From: Streptomyces sp. S465
Lineage (GTDB): Bacteria; Actinomycetota; Actinomycetes; Streptomycetales; Streptomycetaceae
Direction: 5' to 3'
DNA: 64,000 nucleotides
Assembly (NCBI RefSeq): GCF_026898115.1
Contig: NZ_CP114036.1
Span: forward strand, 3,596,001-3,660,000
Part shown: positions 8,984 through 16,988 of the stretch, one piece after another
Position numbering within the stretch: the first letter of the stretch is position 1
Layout: the number at the start of each line of letters is the position of its first letter
Notes under the pieces: model-generated
What the model saw: only the letters and a program-made list of their open reading frames with translations
Told to the model about the DNA's origin: nothing
Database searches by the model: none
Translations under genes and position numbers: made by a program

Positions 8984-10432
8984 TTAATGCTCCGCGGGCT
9001 TGGCCGGCTCCACGGACGTGACCGGCTCTACGGACGTGGCCGCCCCCGCGGGCCCCACCGGCTCCGCCCGGCCACGGGCCTTCTTCTTGCGCCCGCGCCG
9101 CCGCTGCCCCCGGCCCACCGACCCGCCGCCGGTCAGCGAGAGCCACACCCGTACCTCGGTGCCGCCCAGCACCGACCGTCCGATGCGCAGATCGCCGCCC
9201 GTGGACTCGGCGACCCGGCGCACGATGTCCAGGCCGAGGCCGGTCGAGCCGGGGCCGCCGTCGCCGTGGCCCCGGCGGAGCGCCGCGTCCGGGTCGTCGA
9301 TGCCGGGTCCCGCGTCCGAGACCAGGATGATCACGCTGTCCTCGCCGGTGTGCACGTCGACCGCCAGTGCGGTCCCCTCGGGCGTGTGCCGGAAGACATT
9401 GCCGAGCAGGGCGTCCAGGGCGGCGGCGAGTTCGGCGCGGGCGACCGGCACCCGTACGGTCCGGTCGACCCCGGCCAGCCGCACCGTGCGGTCCTCGTCC
9501 TCGGCGAGCGCGGACCAGAACTCCATCCGCTCCCGGATGACCGCACAGGCGTCACAGCCGGAGCGGGTGTGCGTCTTGTGCTGGCGCGCGGTGCGGATGA
9601 TCTGGTCGACCTCGCCCTCCAGCTGGGCGACGGCGGCGCGGGTCTGGTCGGCCGCCGGTCCCTCGCCCAGCGAGGCGGCGTTGAGGCGCAGCACGGTGAG
9701 CGGGGTGCGGAGCCGGTGGGAGAGGTCGGCGGCCAGTTCGCGCTCGCTGGCAAGGAGCTGGACCACCTGGTCGGCCATGGAGTTGAACGCGGCGGCGGCC
9801 GCCCTCAGTTCGGCCGGGCCGTCCTCCGGTACGCGCACCCCGAGCTCGCCCCGGCCCAGGTCGTGGGCGGCCCCGGCGAGCCGCCCGGCGGGGCGCACCA
9901 GCCGGGTGCCGAGCCGGTCGGCGATGGCGACGGCGCCGACGATCAGCGCGAGGCCGACGCCCGCGAGCACCAGCCAGGACGTGGTGACCCCGCTGGTGAC
10001 CACGCCCCGCGGGACGTACACCTCCACCACCGCGACCTGACCGGTGCTCAGCGCGGTCGGCTGGAGCAGCGCGTAGCCGCCGGGGGCGTCGGACACCGAG
10101 GCGCGGCCCAGCCGCCGCGCGGTGGTCAGCTCGCCCTTGGCGGCGCGGCTCTCCCCGATGTCGTAGCCGCTCCCCGGCCGGCCCGGCTCATCCGGGACGT
10201 GCACCGCCATCCGGCCGTCGCCGCCCGCCTGGGTGCTGGCGACCGCGCGTTGCAGCCGCGCCCGCTCGGTGGTGATGGCGAGCGCCGGGCCGATCGTGGC
10301 CGCCTGCCGCTCGGCGTCGGCGAACGCCCGGTCCCGGGCCAGCTCCTTGACGACGAGGCCGAGCGGTACGGCGAAGGCGACCACGACCATCGCGGTGACG
10401 GCCAGACAGACCTTGACCAGAGCCCATCTCAC
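8984..10432 (-). CDS. Membrane sensor histidine kinase (OmpR-partner type)
   Basis: 482 aa, GTG start at 10430-10432 overlapping the regulator stop by four bases, so translationally coupled. Topology: membrane helix about 5-28, extracytoplasmic sensor about 29-150, second helix 152-172, HAMP region, then the H-box DLSHRLRTPLTVLRL with phosphorylated His239, an N-box (LLGNVFRHTPEG), and G-boxes SDAGPGIDD and GSTGLGLDIVRR. The C-terminal about 60 residues are a basic then Val/Glu/Pro-rich tail outside the kinase fold. It phosphorylates the regulator encoded immediately before it. The signal is unknown. Confidence 0.9.
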   Translation of the reverse strand: MRWALVKVCLAVTAMVVVAFAVPLGLVVKELARDRAFADAERQAATIGPALAITTERARLQRAVASTQAGGDGRMAVHVPDEPGRPGSGYDIGESRAAKGELTTARRLGRASVSDAPGGYALLQPTALSTGQVAVVEVYVPRGVVTSGVTTSWLVLAGVGLALIVGAVAIADRLGTRLVRPAGRLAGAAHDLGRGELGVRVPEDGPAELRAAAAAFNSMADQVVQLLASERELAADLSHRLRTPLTVLRLNAASLGEGPAADQTRAAVAQLEGEVDQIIRTARQHKTHTRSGCDACAVIRERMEFWSALAEDEDRTVRLAGVDRTVRVPVARAELAAALDALLGNVFRHTPEGTALAVDVHTGEDSVIILVSDAGPGIDDPDAALRRGHGDGGPGSTGLGLDIVRRVAESTGGDLRIGRSVLGGTEVRVWLSLTGGGSVGRGQRRRGRKKKARGRAEPVGPAGAATSVEPVTSVEPAKPAEH

Positions 10433-11142
10433 GCGTGCTCCGCCGGGGGCTCCAGTTTGACGCCGACCCCGCGCAGCGTATGGAGATAGCGCGGCCGGGC
10501 GGCCGTCTCGCCGAGCTTGCGACGCAGCCAGGACAGGTGCACGTCAATCGTCTGGTCGTCTCCGTACGCCTGCCGCCACACTTCGGTGAGCAGTTCCCTG
10601 CGCGGTACGACGACGCCGGGCCGCCCGGCGAGATACGCCAGCAGATCGAACTCCCGGCGGGTCAGATCGAGCGCCACCCCGTCCAACTCGGCCTGCCGGC
10701 GCAGCGGATCGACGGCCAGCCCGCCGACCCGGAGCACCGCCGGGGGCGCCGCCGCACCGCCCGGTTCGCCCGCCGCGCCGCCGCGTGAGCGGCGCAGCAC
10801 GGCGGTCATCCGGGCGGAGAGATGCGCCACGGAGAACGGCTTGACCAGGTAGTCGTCGGCGCCGTCGTTGAGCATCCGGACGATCTCGGCCTCGTCGTCC
10901 CGGGCGGTCGCCACGATGACCGGCACATCGGTGATGCCGCGGAGCATCTTGAGCGCCTCCGCCCCGTCCAGATCGGGCAGACCGAGGTCCAGGATGACGA
11001 CGTCGAATCCGATGTGCGCGACCTCGCGTAACGCCTCCAGGGCGGTGCCGACGCTCCGCACGGCATGGCTCGCCTCGGTCAACTGCCGGATGAGGGCTGA
11101 GCGCACGAACTGGTCGTCCTCGACCACAAGCACACTTGCCAT
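10429..11142 (-). CDS. OmpR-family response regulator with a TTA codon
   Basis: 237 aa from the ATG at 11140-11142. Receiver domain (VLVVEDD, phospho-acceptor Asp52 in LDLGLPD, conserved Lys in LVKPF) and a winged-helix DNA-binding domain (LTRREFDLLAYLAG, DQTIDVHLSWLRRKLG, LHTLRGVGVKL) joined by a Gly/Ala/Pro linker. First gene of a two-gene operon with the kinase. Leu38 is encoded by TTA (11029-11031), making the whole operon a candidate for bldA-dependent, late expression. The reading frame stays open far upstream, but the motif start and the neighbouring divergent gene fix the start here. Confidence 0.9.
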   Translation of the reverse strand: MASVLVVEDDQFVRSALIRQLTEASHAVRSVGTALEALREVAHIGFDVVILDLGLPDLDGAEALKMLRGITDVPVIVATARDDEAEIVRMLNDGADDYLVKPFSVAHLSARMTAVLRRSRGGAAGEPGGAAAPPAVLRVGGLAVDPLRRQAELDGVALDLTRREFDLLAYLAGRPGVVVPRRELLTEVWRQAYGDDQTIDVHLSWLRRKLGETAARPRYLHTLRGVGVKLEPPAEHA

Positions 11143-11175
11143 GAGCGGCACCGTACGCCATTCGGGTGAGGCAAG

Positions 11176-11760
11176 ATGAGGAAGATGCGAAGAGGTCTGG
11201 TCCAATGCCTGGCATGGGTGCTGGCGACCGGCGCCGCGGTCACGCTGTCGTGGTACGGCGTGCGCACGGTGCTGACCGGGACGGCCTACGAGCCGCCGCG
11301 CGCGCTGCCGATCGCCGACGGCTCCCAGTCGGCGACCGGGACCTGGTCCTCCTCGACCCACCGGGCCAAACCCCCGTCCCCCTCGGCGACTTCCACGTCC
11401 CCCTCGTCCTCGCCCTCGCGTCCGGCGGCGGACACGGGGGCCGAGGGGGACGCGGCCACCGGGTCGGGGCCGGCCACCCGCGGTCCGCGGCCGGCCCCGA
11501 CACCGTCCCGGCCGGACGCGGCGCGGCCGGAGGAGAGCGGGGAGGTGCGCGGCTATCCGGTCAAGGGCGGACGGGCGGTCTTCGAGATGCACGCGGCATC
11601 GGCGGACCTGGTCTCGGCGACACCGGACAGCGGATGGCAGATGCGGGTGTGGAAGCAGAGCGAGTGGATCCGGGTGGACTTCGTCTCCGGGGCCGACACC
11701 ACCACGATCTTCTGCACCTGGCACGACGGCCCGCCCCAGGTCCGTATCGACGGGCACTAG
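11176..11760 (+). CDS. Predicted secreted or membrane-anchored protein
   Basis: 194 aa, unrecognised family. One N-terminal hydrophobic segment (residues about 8-30) follows a basic start, then a long Ser/Thr/Pro/Ala-rich linker (about 50-115) and a compact C-terminal domain (GYPVKGGRAVFEMHAASADLVSA, WIRVDFVSGADTTTIFCTWH) that looks like a small extracellular beta domain. It is divergent from the two-component operon with only 33 bases between starts, so it may be the regulator's target or part of the sensing pathway. ATG at 11185 is an alternative start. Confidence 0.7.
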   Translation: MRKMRRGLVQCLAWVLATGAAVTLSWYGVRTVLTGTAYEPPRALPIADGSQSATGTWSSSTHRAKPPSPSATSTSPSSSPSRPAADTGAEGDAATGSGPATRGPRPAPTPSRPDAARPEESGEVRGYPVKGGRAVFEMHAASADLVSATPDSGWQMRVWKQSEWIRVDFVSGADTTTIFCTWHDGPPQVRIDGH

Positions 11761-11786
11761 GAGGCGTGCTGCGGCGTGCTGCCCGG

Positions 11787-12677
11787 TCAGGCGAAGGCGG
11801 CGGGCGGCGGGGCCGGGGAGGGGGCGGCGGTCGCGTCGGTGACCGGGATCGCGCCCCCGGTGAAGTCCGCGAGCGCGCGCCCGTGTTCGACCCGCGCGGG
11901 GTGCGGATCGCTCGCGGCCCGGCGGGTGAGCTCGGCCAGCGGCAGCGCACGGTCGGCGGCCAGCAGCACGGCGTTGCCGAAGCGGCGGCCGCGCAGCACG
12001 GCGGGGTCGGCGGTCAGACACACCTCGGCGAACGCGGCACGGGCGGTGGCGATCTGGGCCCTCAGATGGGCCAGCGGCGGACCGTCGGCGAGATTGGCGG
12101 CGTAGTACCCGTCCGGGCGCAGGGCCCGCCGCACCTCGGCGAGGAACTCCGCACTGGTGAGATGGGCGGGGGTACGGGCCCCGCTGAAGACGTCCGCGAT
12201 GATCAGGTCCGCCCAGCCGTCGGGCACCTTGGCGAGCCCCGCCCGTGCGTCGGCGCCGCGCACCCGTATCCGGTCCCCGGGGTCCAGCGGCAGCTCACGC
12301 CGGACGAACTGGACGAGCGGGGCGTCGATCTCGATGATCTGCTGGGTGGAGCGGGGCCGGGTCGCCGCGATGTAGCGGGCCAGCGTGAAGGCGCCGCCGC
12401 CCAGGTGGACCGCGTGCAGCGGACGGCCGGGAGGGGCGGCGAGGTCGGCGATATGACCGAATCGGCGCTGGTACTCGAAGTCGAGGTACGCGGGGTCGTC
12501 GAGGTCCACGTGCGACTGCGGCTTGCCGTCGAGCAGCAGCGTCCAGCCGCGCGGCCGGTCCCGGTCCGGCACGAGCTCGGCGAGTCCCCCGTCGACGGAT
12601 GCGGTGACCGGCTCGGGACCGCGCCCCCGGGCCGCTCCGCGCCCGCGCGCGGCTCGCTTCTTCGTGCCTTTCGCCAT
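11787..12677 (-). CDS. Spermidine-synthase-like SAM-fold protein
   Basis: 296 aa. After a basic Lys/Arg-rich start the sequence follows the polyamine aminopropyltransferase/methyltransferase fold: substrate region DFEYQRRFGHIADLA, nucleotide-binding loop AVHLGGGAFTLARYI, acidic strand QQIIEIDAPLVQFVRREL, RVRGADARAGL, and WADLIIADVFSG. The usual catalytic Asp pair of spermidine synthases is only partly recognisable (ADVFSG), and the very N-terminal tetrapeptide-like domain is short, so the reaction is uncertain. Common stand-alone form in actinomycetes. The 17-bp repeat array lies just upstream of its start. Confidence 0.75.
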   Translation of the reverse strand: MAKGTKKRAARGRGAARGRGPEPVTASVDGGLAELVPDRDRPRGWTLLLDGKPQSHVDLDDPAYLDFEYQRRFGHIADLAAPPGRPLHAVHLGGGAFTLARYIAATRPRSTQQIIEIDAPLVQFVRRELPLDPGDRIRVRGADARAGLAKVPDGWADLIIADVFSGARTPAHLTSAEFLAEVRRALRPDGYYAANLADGPPLAHLRAQIATARAAFAEVCLTADPAVLRGRRFGNAVLLAADRALPLAELTRRAASDPHPARVEHGRALADFTGGAIPVTDATAAPSPAPPPAAFA

Positions 12678-12720
12678 GTGTCCCAGTATGCGGCGGACGA
12701 CCAGGTGCCCCGGACGGTCG

Positions 12721-12940
12721 GGGTCGCGGACGACCGAGGGGTCGCGGACGGTCCGGGGTCACGGACAACCGAGCGTCACGGACAACCGCGCGTCACGGAC
12801 AGTCCGGGGTCACGGACAACCGAGCGTCACGGACGACACGCGCGTCACGGACGGTCCGGGGTCACGGACAACCGAGCGTCACGGACAACCAGGCGTCACA
12901 GACGGTCCGGGGTCACAGGCGACCGGGCGTCACTGACAGC
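12721..12940. repeat. 17-bp tandem repeat array (13 units)
   Basis: Thirteen direct units with consensus near GGGTCACGGACAACCGA, phased by GTC at 12723, 12741, 12758, 12775, 12792, 12809, 12826, 12844, 12861, 12878, 12895, 12912 and 12929. Eleven of the twelve... spacings are 17 or, twice, 18 bases. Units tend to recur in threes (a 51-bp super-period). The last unit contains the stop codon of the neighbouring leftward gene. No spacers, so not CRISPR. Confidence 0.9.
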
Positions 12941-13412
12941 GGTCGACGGCCTCGATCATGCGGGCCGCCTCGCCGAGCGCCGCCCGGAGCTCGGCGGGAT
13001 CGGTGGCGACCGTGTACGCGGCGTCGGGCGGCACCAGCCAGCCGGTGCCGATGCCGGGCGGCGCCTCGTCCCCGGCCGCTTCCGCTTCTTCGCCACCGGC
13101 GTCGTCGGCCGCACCGGCGTCACTGGGGGCGCCGGAGTCGATGTTTATCCGGATCCCGCGCCCAGAGGTCTGGGTGCACGCGGAGCCCGGCAGGTCCCAG
13201 CCGTCCGCCGTGCCGGGCGGCACCAGGAAGCCGAGGGTGTCGCAGGTGTGGTCGTGCAGGACGGGACCGAGGCCGTCGCACGCGCGGCGCAGGATGTCCA
13301 CCGCCTCCAGCCCCTGGCGGGCGGGCACCGTGACGAGATCGCAGTCCTGGCGCTGGGGGTGCTGTGCAGTCGTCCGTGAGCGGCTGATGTCCACTCCGGC
13401 CTCCCTCTTCAT
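12930..13412 (-). CDS. Conserved hypothetical protein, possibly primase-polymerase-N-terminus-like
   Basis: 160 aa from the ATG at 13410-13412 (an ATG five codons earlier, at 13427, is possible). I do not recognise the family securely. Pattern: ALVTVPARQGLEAVDILRR-like helix, then short beta segments with TCDTLGFLVPPGTADGW, GSACTQTSGRGIRI, an acidic Gly/Ala linker, and TGWLVPPDAAYTVATDPAELRAALGEA. The layout recalls the small Streptomyces proteins annotated as bifunctional primase/polymerase N-terminal-like, such as the one at 22373. Its stop codon lies inside the 17-bp repeat array. Divergent from the HTH/TPR regulator. Confidence 0.6.
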   Translation of the reverse strand: MKREAGVDISRSRTTAQHPQRQDCDLVTVPARQGLEAVDILRRACDGLGPVLHDHTCDTLGFLVPPGTADGWDLPGSACTQTSGRGIRINIDSGAPSDAGAADDAGGEEAEAAGDEAPPGIGTGWLVPPDAAYTVATDPAELRAALGEAARMIEAVDRCQ

Positions 13413-13601
13413 CGGGTCGCACCCCATTCAACGCGCGGGCGGTGTCAACGGCTACGGCCGAATGCCGCCGTAAAGGATGGCAGTTCATGGCAGATCGTGG
13501 GCGAGATGCCATGTTTGCCGGAATTCTCCGAGTGTCGTCGATCTCACAGCCGGTACGGTTCTCCCCCCGCCCACCTGGCATCACCAAGGGAGAGGCTCAG
13601 A

Positions 13602-15044
13602 ATGACGCCGCTTCCAGAGCCCTCGCCGCCCCGGCCGAACACCGCGTTCCGCCGGCTGCGCGGACAGCTCTCCCCCTCCGAGTTCGCGGCGTCCGTACGC
13701 CGCGCCGCCCGTGAGATCGGCGAGCAGGTCGCCTGCGACGCCCGCTATGTCGGCCGCGTCGAGTCGGGCGCGATCCGCTGTCCCAACTACGCCTACGAAC
13801 GGGTCTTCCGCCATATGTTCCCCGGCCGCACCCTTACGGATCTCGGCTTCGCCCCCCGCGAGTCGGTGCGCGGCCACGGAGCCCGCGGCCCCTCCCCCGC
13901 CCGCGCCCAGGTCCCCGGGCCGCGCCCCGGCCCCGGATTCCCCGAACCCCAGGACAAAGGCATCGGTAAGGGGATCGGTAAGGGGATCGTCGACATCTTC
14001 GAGGAGTGCGAGCTGCTGCGGCGCGCGTTCATGGCCGGCGGGGCGGCGGCCGCCGCCGTGGCCGTGGCTCCGCGGGGCGGGACGCCGCCCCGGCGGGCGG
14101 GGCGGGTGGGGGAGGCCGAGGCCGTCGCCGTGGAGGAGGCCGTGCGGCGGATCCGGGTGCTGGACGACCGGCACGGCGCCAACTCCCTCTACGCGCACAC
14201 CGCCAAACCGCTGAGCGCCGCCTACGCCCTGCTCGACGCGGGCCGCTACAGCCGCTCGATCGCCGAGCGGCTCTTCGCGGGCGCCGGTGAACTGGCCATC
14301 TCGGTGGGCTGGCTGGCCCATGACTCCGGGCGGCTGTCCGACGCGCGGTCCCACTACGCCGAGGCCCTGGCCACCGCGCGCGTCTCCGGCGACGCCGCCC
14401 TGGAGGCGCACGCGTTCTGCAACACCGCCTTCCTCGCCCGCGACGCCGGCCGCCCCCGCGAGGCCGTACGGGCGGCCCAGGCGGCACAGCGGGTCGCCGA
14501 GCGGCTCGCCTCGCCGCGGCTGCTGTCGCTGCTCGCGCTGCGCGAGGCCGGGGGGCTCGCCGGGCTGGCCGACCGGGGCGGCTGCGAGCGGGCCCTGCTG
14601 CGCGCCCGGACGCTGTTCGGGCGGGGACCCCATGACTCCGACCCCGAGTGGATGAGCTTCTTCGGGGAGGCCGAACTGGAAGGGCTGGAGGCGCAGTGCT
14701 GGTCGGCGCTCGGCGAGTGGAAGCGCGCCGTGGAGCACGCGCGCCGCGCCGTCTCCCTCCAGAACCCCCACTTCACCCGCAACATCGCGCTGTTCACCAC
14801 GGAGTTGGCGAGCGATCTGGTGGCCGGCGGCGCGCCCGACGCGGCCGCCGTCACGGCCGGCCGGGCCCTGGTCCTGCTGGATCAGGTGAATTCGTCCCGG
14901 ATTCACCGGATGCTCGACGACACGGCCCGGATACTGCGTCCTTACGGTCGCGATGAGATGGTGGCCGACTTCCTCGCCCGCCATGAGTCGCATGAGACGG
15001 CCGTCGCCCGCTCCGCGGCGACCGGCCGTACCGGCCCGGCCTGA
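13602..15044 (+). CDS. HTH/TPR-type transcriptional regulator
   Basis: 480 aa from the ATG at 13602, chosen because AGGGAGAGG lies just upstream; the frame is open further 5' without support. Residues about 10-75 form an atypical XRE-like DNA-binding region (LSPSEFAASVRRAAREIG, DARYVGRVESGAIRCPNYAYERVFRHMF). A proline-rich linker ends in a GIGKGIGKGI repeat (about 121-132), then an RRAFMAGGAAAAAVAV hydrophobic stretch (about 138-155) and a C-terminal array of tetratricopeptide-like helices (about 165-460). This HTH-hydrophobic-TPR layout is common in Streptomyces; the targets are unknown. Confidence 0.8.
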   Translation: MTPLPEPSPPRPNTAFRRLRGQLSPSEFAASVRRAAREIGEQVACDARYVGRVESGAIRCPNYAYERVFRHMFPGRTLTDLGFAPRESVRGHGARGPSPARAQVPGPRPGPGFPEPQDKGIGKGIGKGIVDIFEECELLRRAFMAGGAAAAAVAVAPRGGTPPRRAGRVGEAEAVAVEEAVRRIRVLDDRHGANSLYAHTAKPLSAAYALLDAGRYSRSIAERLFAGAGELAISVGWLAHDSGRLSDARSHYAEALATARVSGDAALEAHAFCNTAFLARDAGRPREAVRAAQAAQRVAERLASPRLLSLLALREAGGLAGLADRGGCERALLRARTLFGRGPHDSDPEWMSFFGEAELEGLEAQCWSALGEWKRAVEHARRAVSLQNPHFTRNIALFTTELASDLVAGGAPDAAAVTAGRALVLLDQVNSSRIHRMLDDTARILRPYGRDEMVADFLARHESHETAVARSAATGRTGPA

Positions 15045-15059
15045 CGCCCGTAGCCCGGC

Positions 15060-15653
15060 TCAGCCGAGATGGCCCGTGTCGTTCCAGCGCTCGATGGCGG
15101 GTTCGCCGTACGCCCAGCCGAGCACCGACAGGGACGTCGGGTCGAGCCGGATACGGGCGGCGAAGGAGGCGTCGCAACCGAGCCAACGGGCGCCCAGTGT
15201 CCGCAGGATGTGGCCGTGCGCGAAGACCAGCACATCGCGGTCGGCCGAGCGCGCCCACTCCACCACCTCGTCCGCCCGCGCCGCGATCGAGGCGATGGAC
15301 TCGCCCTCGGGCACCCCGTCCCGCCAGATGACCCAGCCGGGCCGGGCGGCCTTGATCTCGGCGGGGGTCATCCCCTCGTACGCGCCGTAGTCCCACTCCA
15401 GGAGCGCGTCCCACTCCCGCGCCCGGTCGCCGAAGCCCGCCAGTTCACAGGTCTCCTTCGCCCGCGACAGCGGGCTGGTGCGCACCTCGGCGTCCGGGAG
15501 GGCCGCCCAGGGGCCGTGGTGCAGCCGCTCGCCGAGCAGTTTGGCGCCCCGCCGTCCCTCGTCGAGCAGCGGGATGTCCGTACGGCCGGTGTGTTTCCCG
15601 GAGAGCGACCACTGCGTCTGTCCGTGCCGGGCCAGGAGGATGCGTGGTGCCAT
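15060..15653 (-). CDS. Histidine phosphatase family protein
   Basis: 197 aa phosphoglycerate-mutase-like phosphatase. The catalytic RHG motif is near the start (RILLARHGQTQWSLSGKHTGRTD), with Arg in TSPLSRAKETCELAG, the acid Glu in LLEWDYGAYEGMT and the second His in VLVFAHGHILRTL. Cytoplasmic, no signal peptide. Short members act on sugar phosphates or similar small substrates; which one cannot be read here. Convergent with the HTH/TPR gene, 15 bases between stops. Confidence 0.88.
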   Translation of the reverse strand: MAPRILLARHGQTQWSLSGKHTGRTDIPLLDEGRRGAKLLGERLHHGPWAALPDAEVRTSPLSRAKETCELAGFGDRAREWDALLEWDYGAYEGMTPAEIKAARPGWVIWRDGVPEGESIASIAARADEVVEWARSADRDVLVFAHGHILRTLGARWLGCDASFAARIRLDPTSLSVLGWAYGEPAIERWNDTGHLG

Positions 15654-15962
15654 GGGGTACTGCCTTCTTTCACCGGTTTCGCACCGCCGCGCCGCCGTGC
15701 GCCATTACACGCCGCTGCCTGCGGTTTCATGCACTCTTCGGAACCGGCACTCGACCGGCCGCCGTCCGTCCATCATCGCTCACCTGATCGGAAGGCAACC
15801 TCCGGGGCGCCCGTGGCGTCTTCCAGTCCGCGCGCGGGTCGCCGGGGGATTCCGACAGGGGGCGCCGCTCGCGGATGGGGGCGGTGCGTGGATCGCCGCG
15901 CCTACACCGTACGGTTGTCCGCGCGCCTTGTTGTGGCCGCCTGAACTTTGGAGAGCGTCCGA
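15654..15962. other. Intergenic region between phosphatase and PAP2 genes
   Basis: 309 bases between divergent starts. It must hold both promoters; I see no convincing -10/-35 pair, operator palindrome or small gene. GGAGAG at 15950-15955 is the ribosome-binding site of the PAP2 gene. Confidence 0.5.
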
Positions 15963-16988
15963 ATGCCCCACACCGTGCCCCGTGCCGGAGCAGCACAGGG
16001 CAGTCGGCCACGTTGGTGGACCGAACTGCCGCTGATAGCGGTGGTGTACGCCGCGTACTCGGCCGGTCGGCTGCTGGCCCGCGGCGATGTGTCCACCGCC
16101 GTCGATCACGGTCTGGCGATCCTCCACTTCGAACAGCGCCTGCACATCGACTTCGAGTCGCCGCTGAACGACATCTTCACGGACAACGCGGCGATCGGCA
16201 TACCGGCGGACTTCGCCTACGCCTCCCTGCACTACGTGCTCACCCCGGCGATCCTGGTGTGGCTGTGGAAGCGCCACAAGGCGTCGGACTACCGCTTCCT
16301 GCGCACCTGGCTGCTGGTCTCCACGCTCATCGGGCTCATCGGCTTCACCCTGATGCCGACGTGCCCGCCGCGGCTCCTGGAGGCCGGCCACGGCTTCGTC
16401 GACACCATGGCGCAGTACGGCTCGTACGGCTGGTGGGGCGGCGAGGCCAGCGCGCCGCGCGGACTCGGCGGGCTGACCAACCAGTACGCGGCGATGCCCA
16501 GCCTCCATGTGGGATGGGCGCTGTGGTGCGGGGTCGCCCTGTGGCGGCACGGGCGCTTGGTGTGGGCCAGGATCGGCGCGGTCGCCTATCCACTGGCGAT
16601 CACGCTCGTGGTGATGGGCACCGCCAACCACTACTTCCTGGACGCGGTGGCCGGCATCGCCACCATGGGGATCGGGGCGCTGCTGGCGGGTCCCGCGCTG
16701 CGGCTCACGCACACCCTCCGCACCCGCTTCGGCCCGGCCCGCGAAACCGCTCCGGCCTCCCGACACGCCGGTGCGCCCGCGGATGTCGGTGACAAGTGCG
16801 AGACTTCGGCGCGTGAACGGGAACGGATCCCCCGACAGCAGGGCAGGGGCGCGGACAGGCAACGTACCGACGGTGCCGCGGGTGAGGGCGGCCGGGGAGC
16901 CGGTGCCGACACCGGCGACCGGGGAGCCACCGCTGCGGGCGGTGCGGCCCCCGCGACAGGCGACGGGGCTGCGGCAGCGGCTCGCTGA
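15963..16988 (+). CDS. PAP2-superfamily membrane phosphatase/transferase
   Basis: 341 aa from the ATG at 15963 (GGAGAG eight bases upstream; the TTG at 15948 is less likely). Six or so membrane helices between residues 20 and 245, with the PAP2 motifs AAMPSLHVGWALW and ANHYFLDAVAG, as in the inositol-phosphorylceramide-synthase-like subgroup. It probably moves or removes a lipid-linked phosphate at the outer membrane face. The last about 80 residues are low-complexity and overlap the start region of the downstream nuclease gene in another frame, so either the tail or the next start may be over-called. Confidence 0.82.
   Translation: MPHTVPRAGAAQGSRPRWWTELPLIAVVYAAYSAGRLLARGDVSTAVDHGLAILHFEQRLHIDFESPLNDIFTDNAAIGIPADFAYASLHYVLTPAILVWLWKRHKASDYRFLRTWLLVSTLIGLIGFTLMPTCPPRLLEAGHGFVDTMAQYGSYGWWGGEASAPRGLGGLTNQYAAMPSLHVGWALWCGVALWRHGRLVWARIGAVAYPLAITLVVMGTANHYFLDAVAGIATMGIGALLAGPALRLTHTLRTRFGPARETAPASRHAGAPADVGDKCETSARERERIPRQQGRGADRQRTDGAAGEGGRGAGADTGDRGATAAGGAAPATGDGAAAAAR

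Noticed and set aside
11143..12021. Long upstream extension of the OmpR-type regulator
   Set aside because: The receiver motif starts at 11142; the extension is antisense to the divergent secreted-protein gene and overlaps the spermidine-synthase-like gene.
12721..12940. CRISPR array
   Set aside because: Units are directly adjacent with no spacers, and no cas gene other than a Cas4-like nuclease fold is present.
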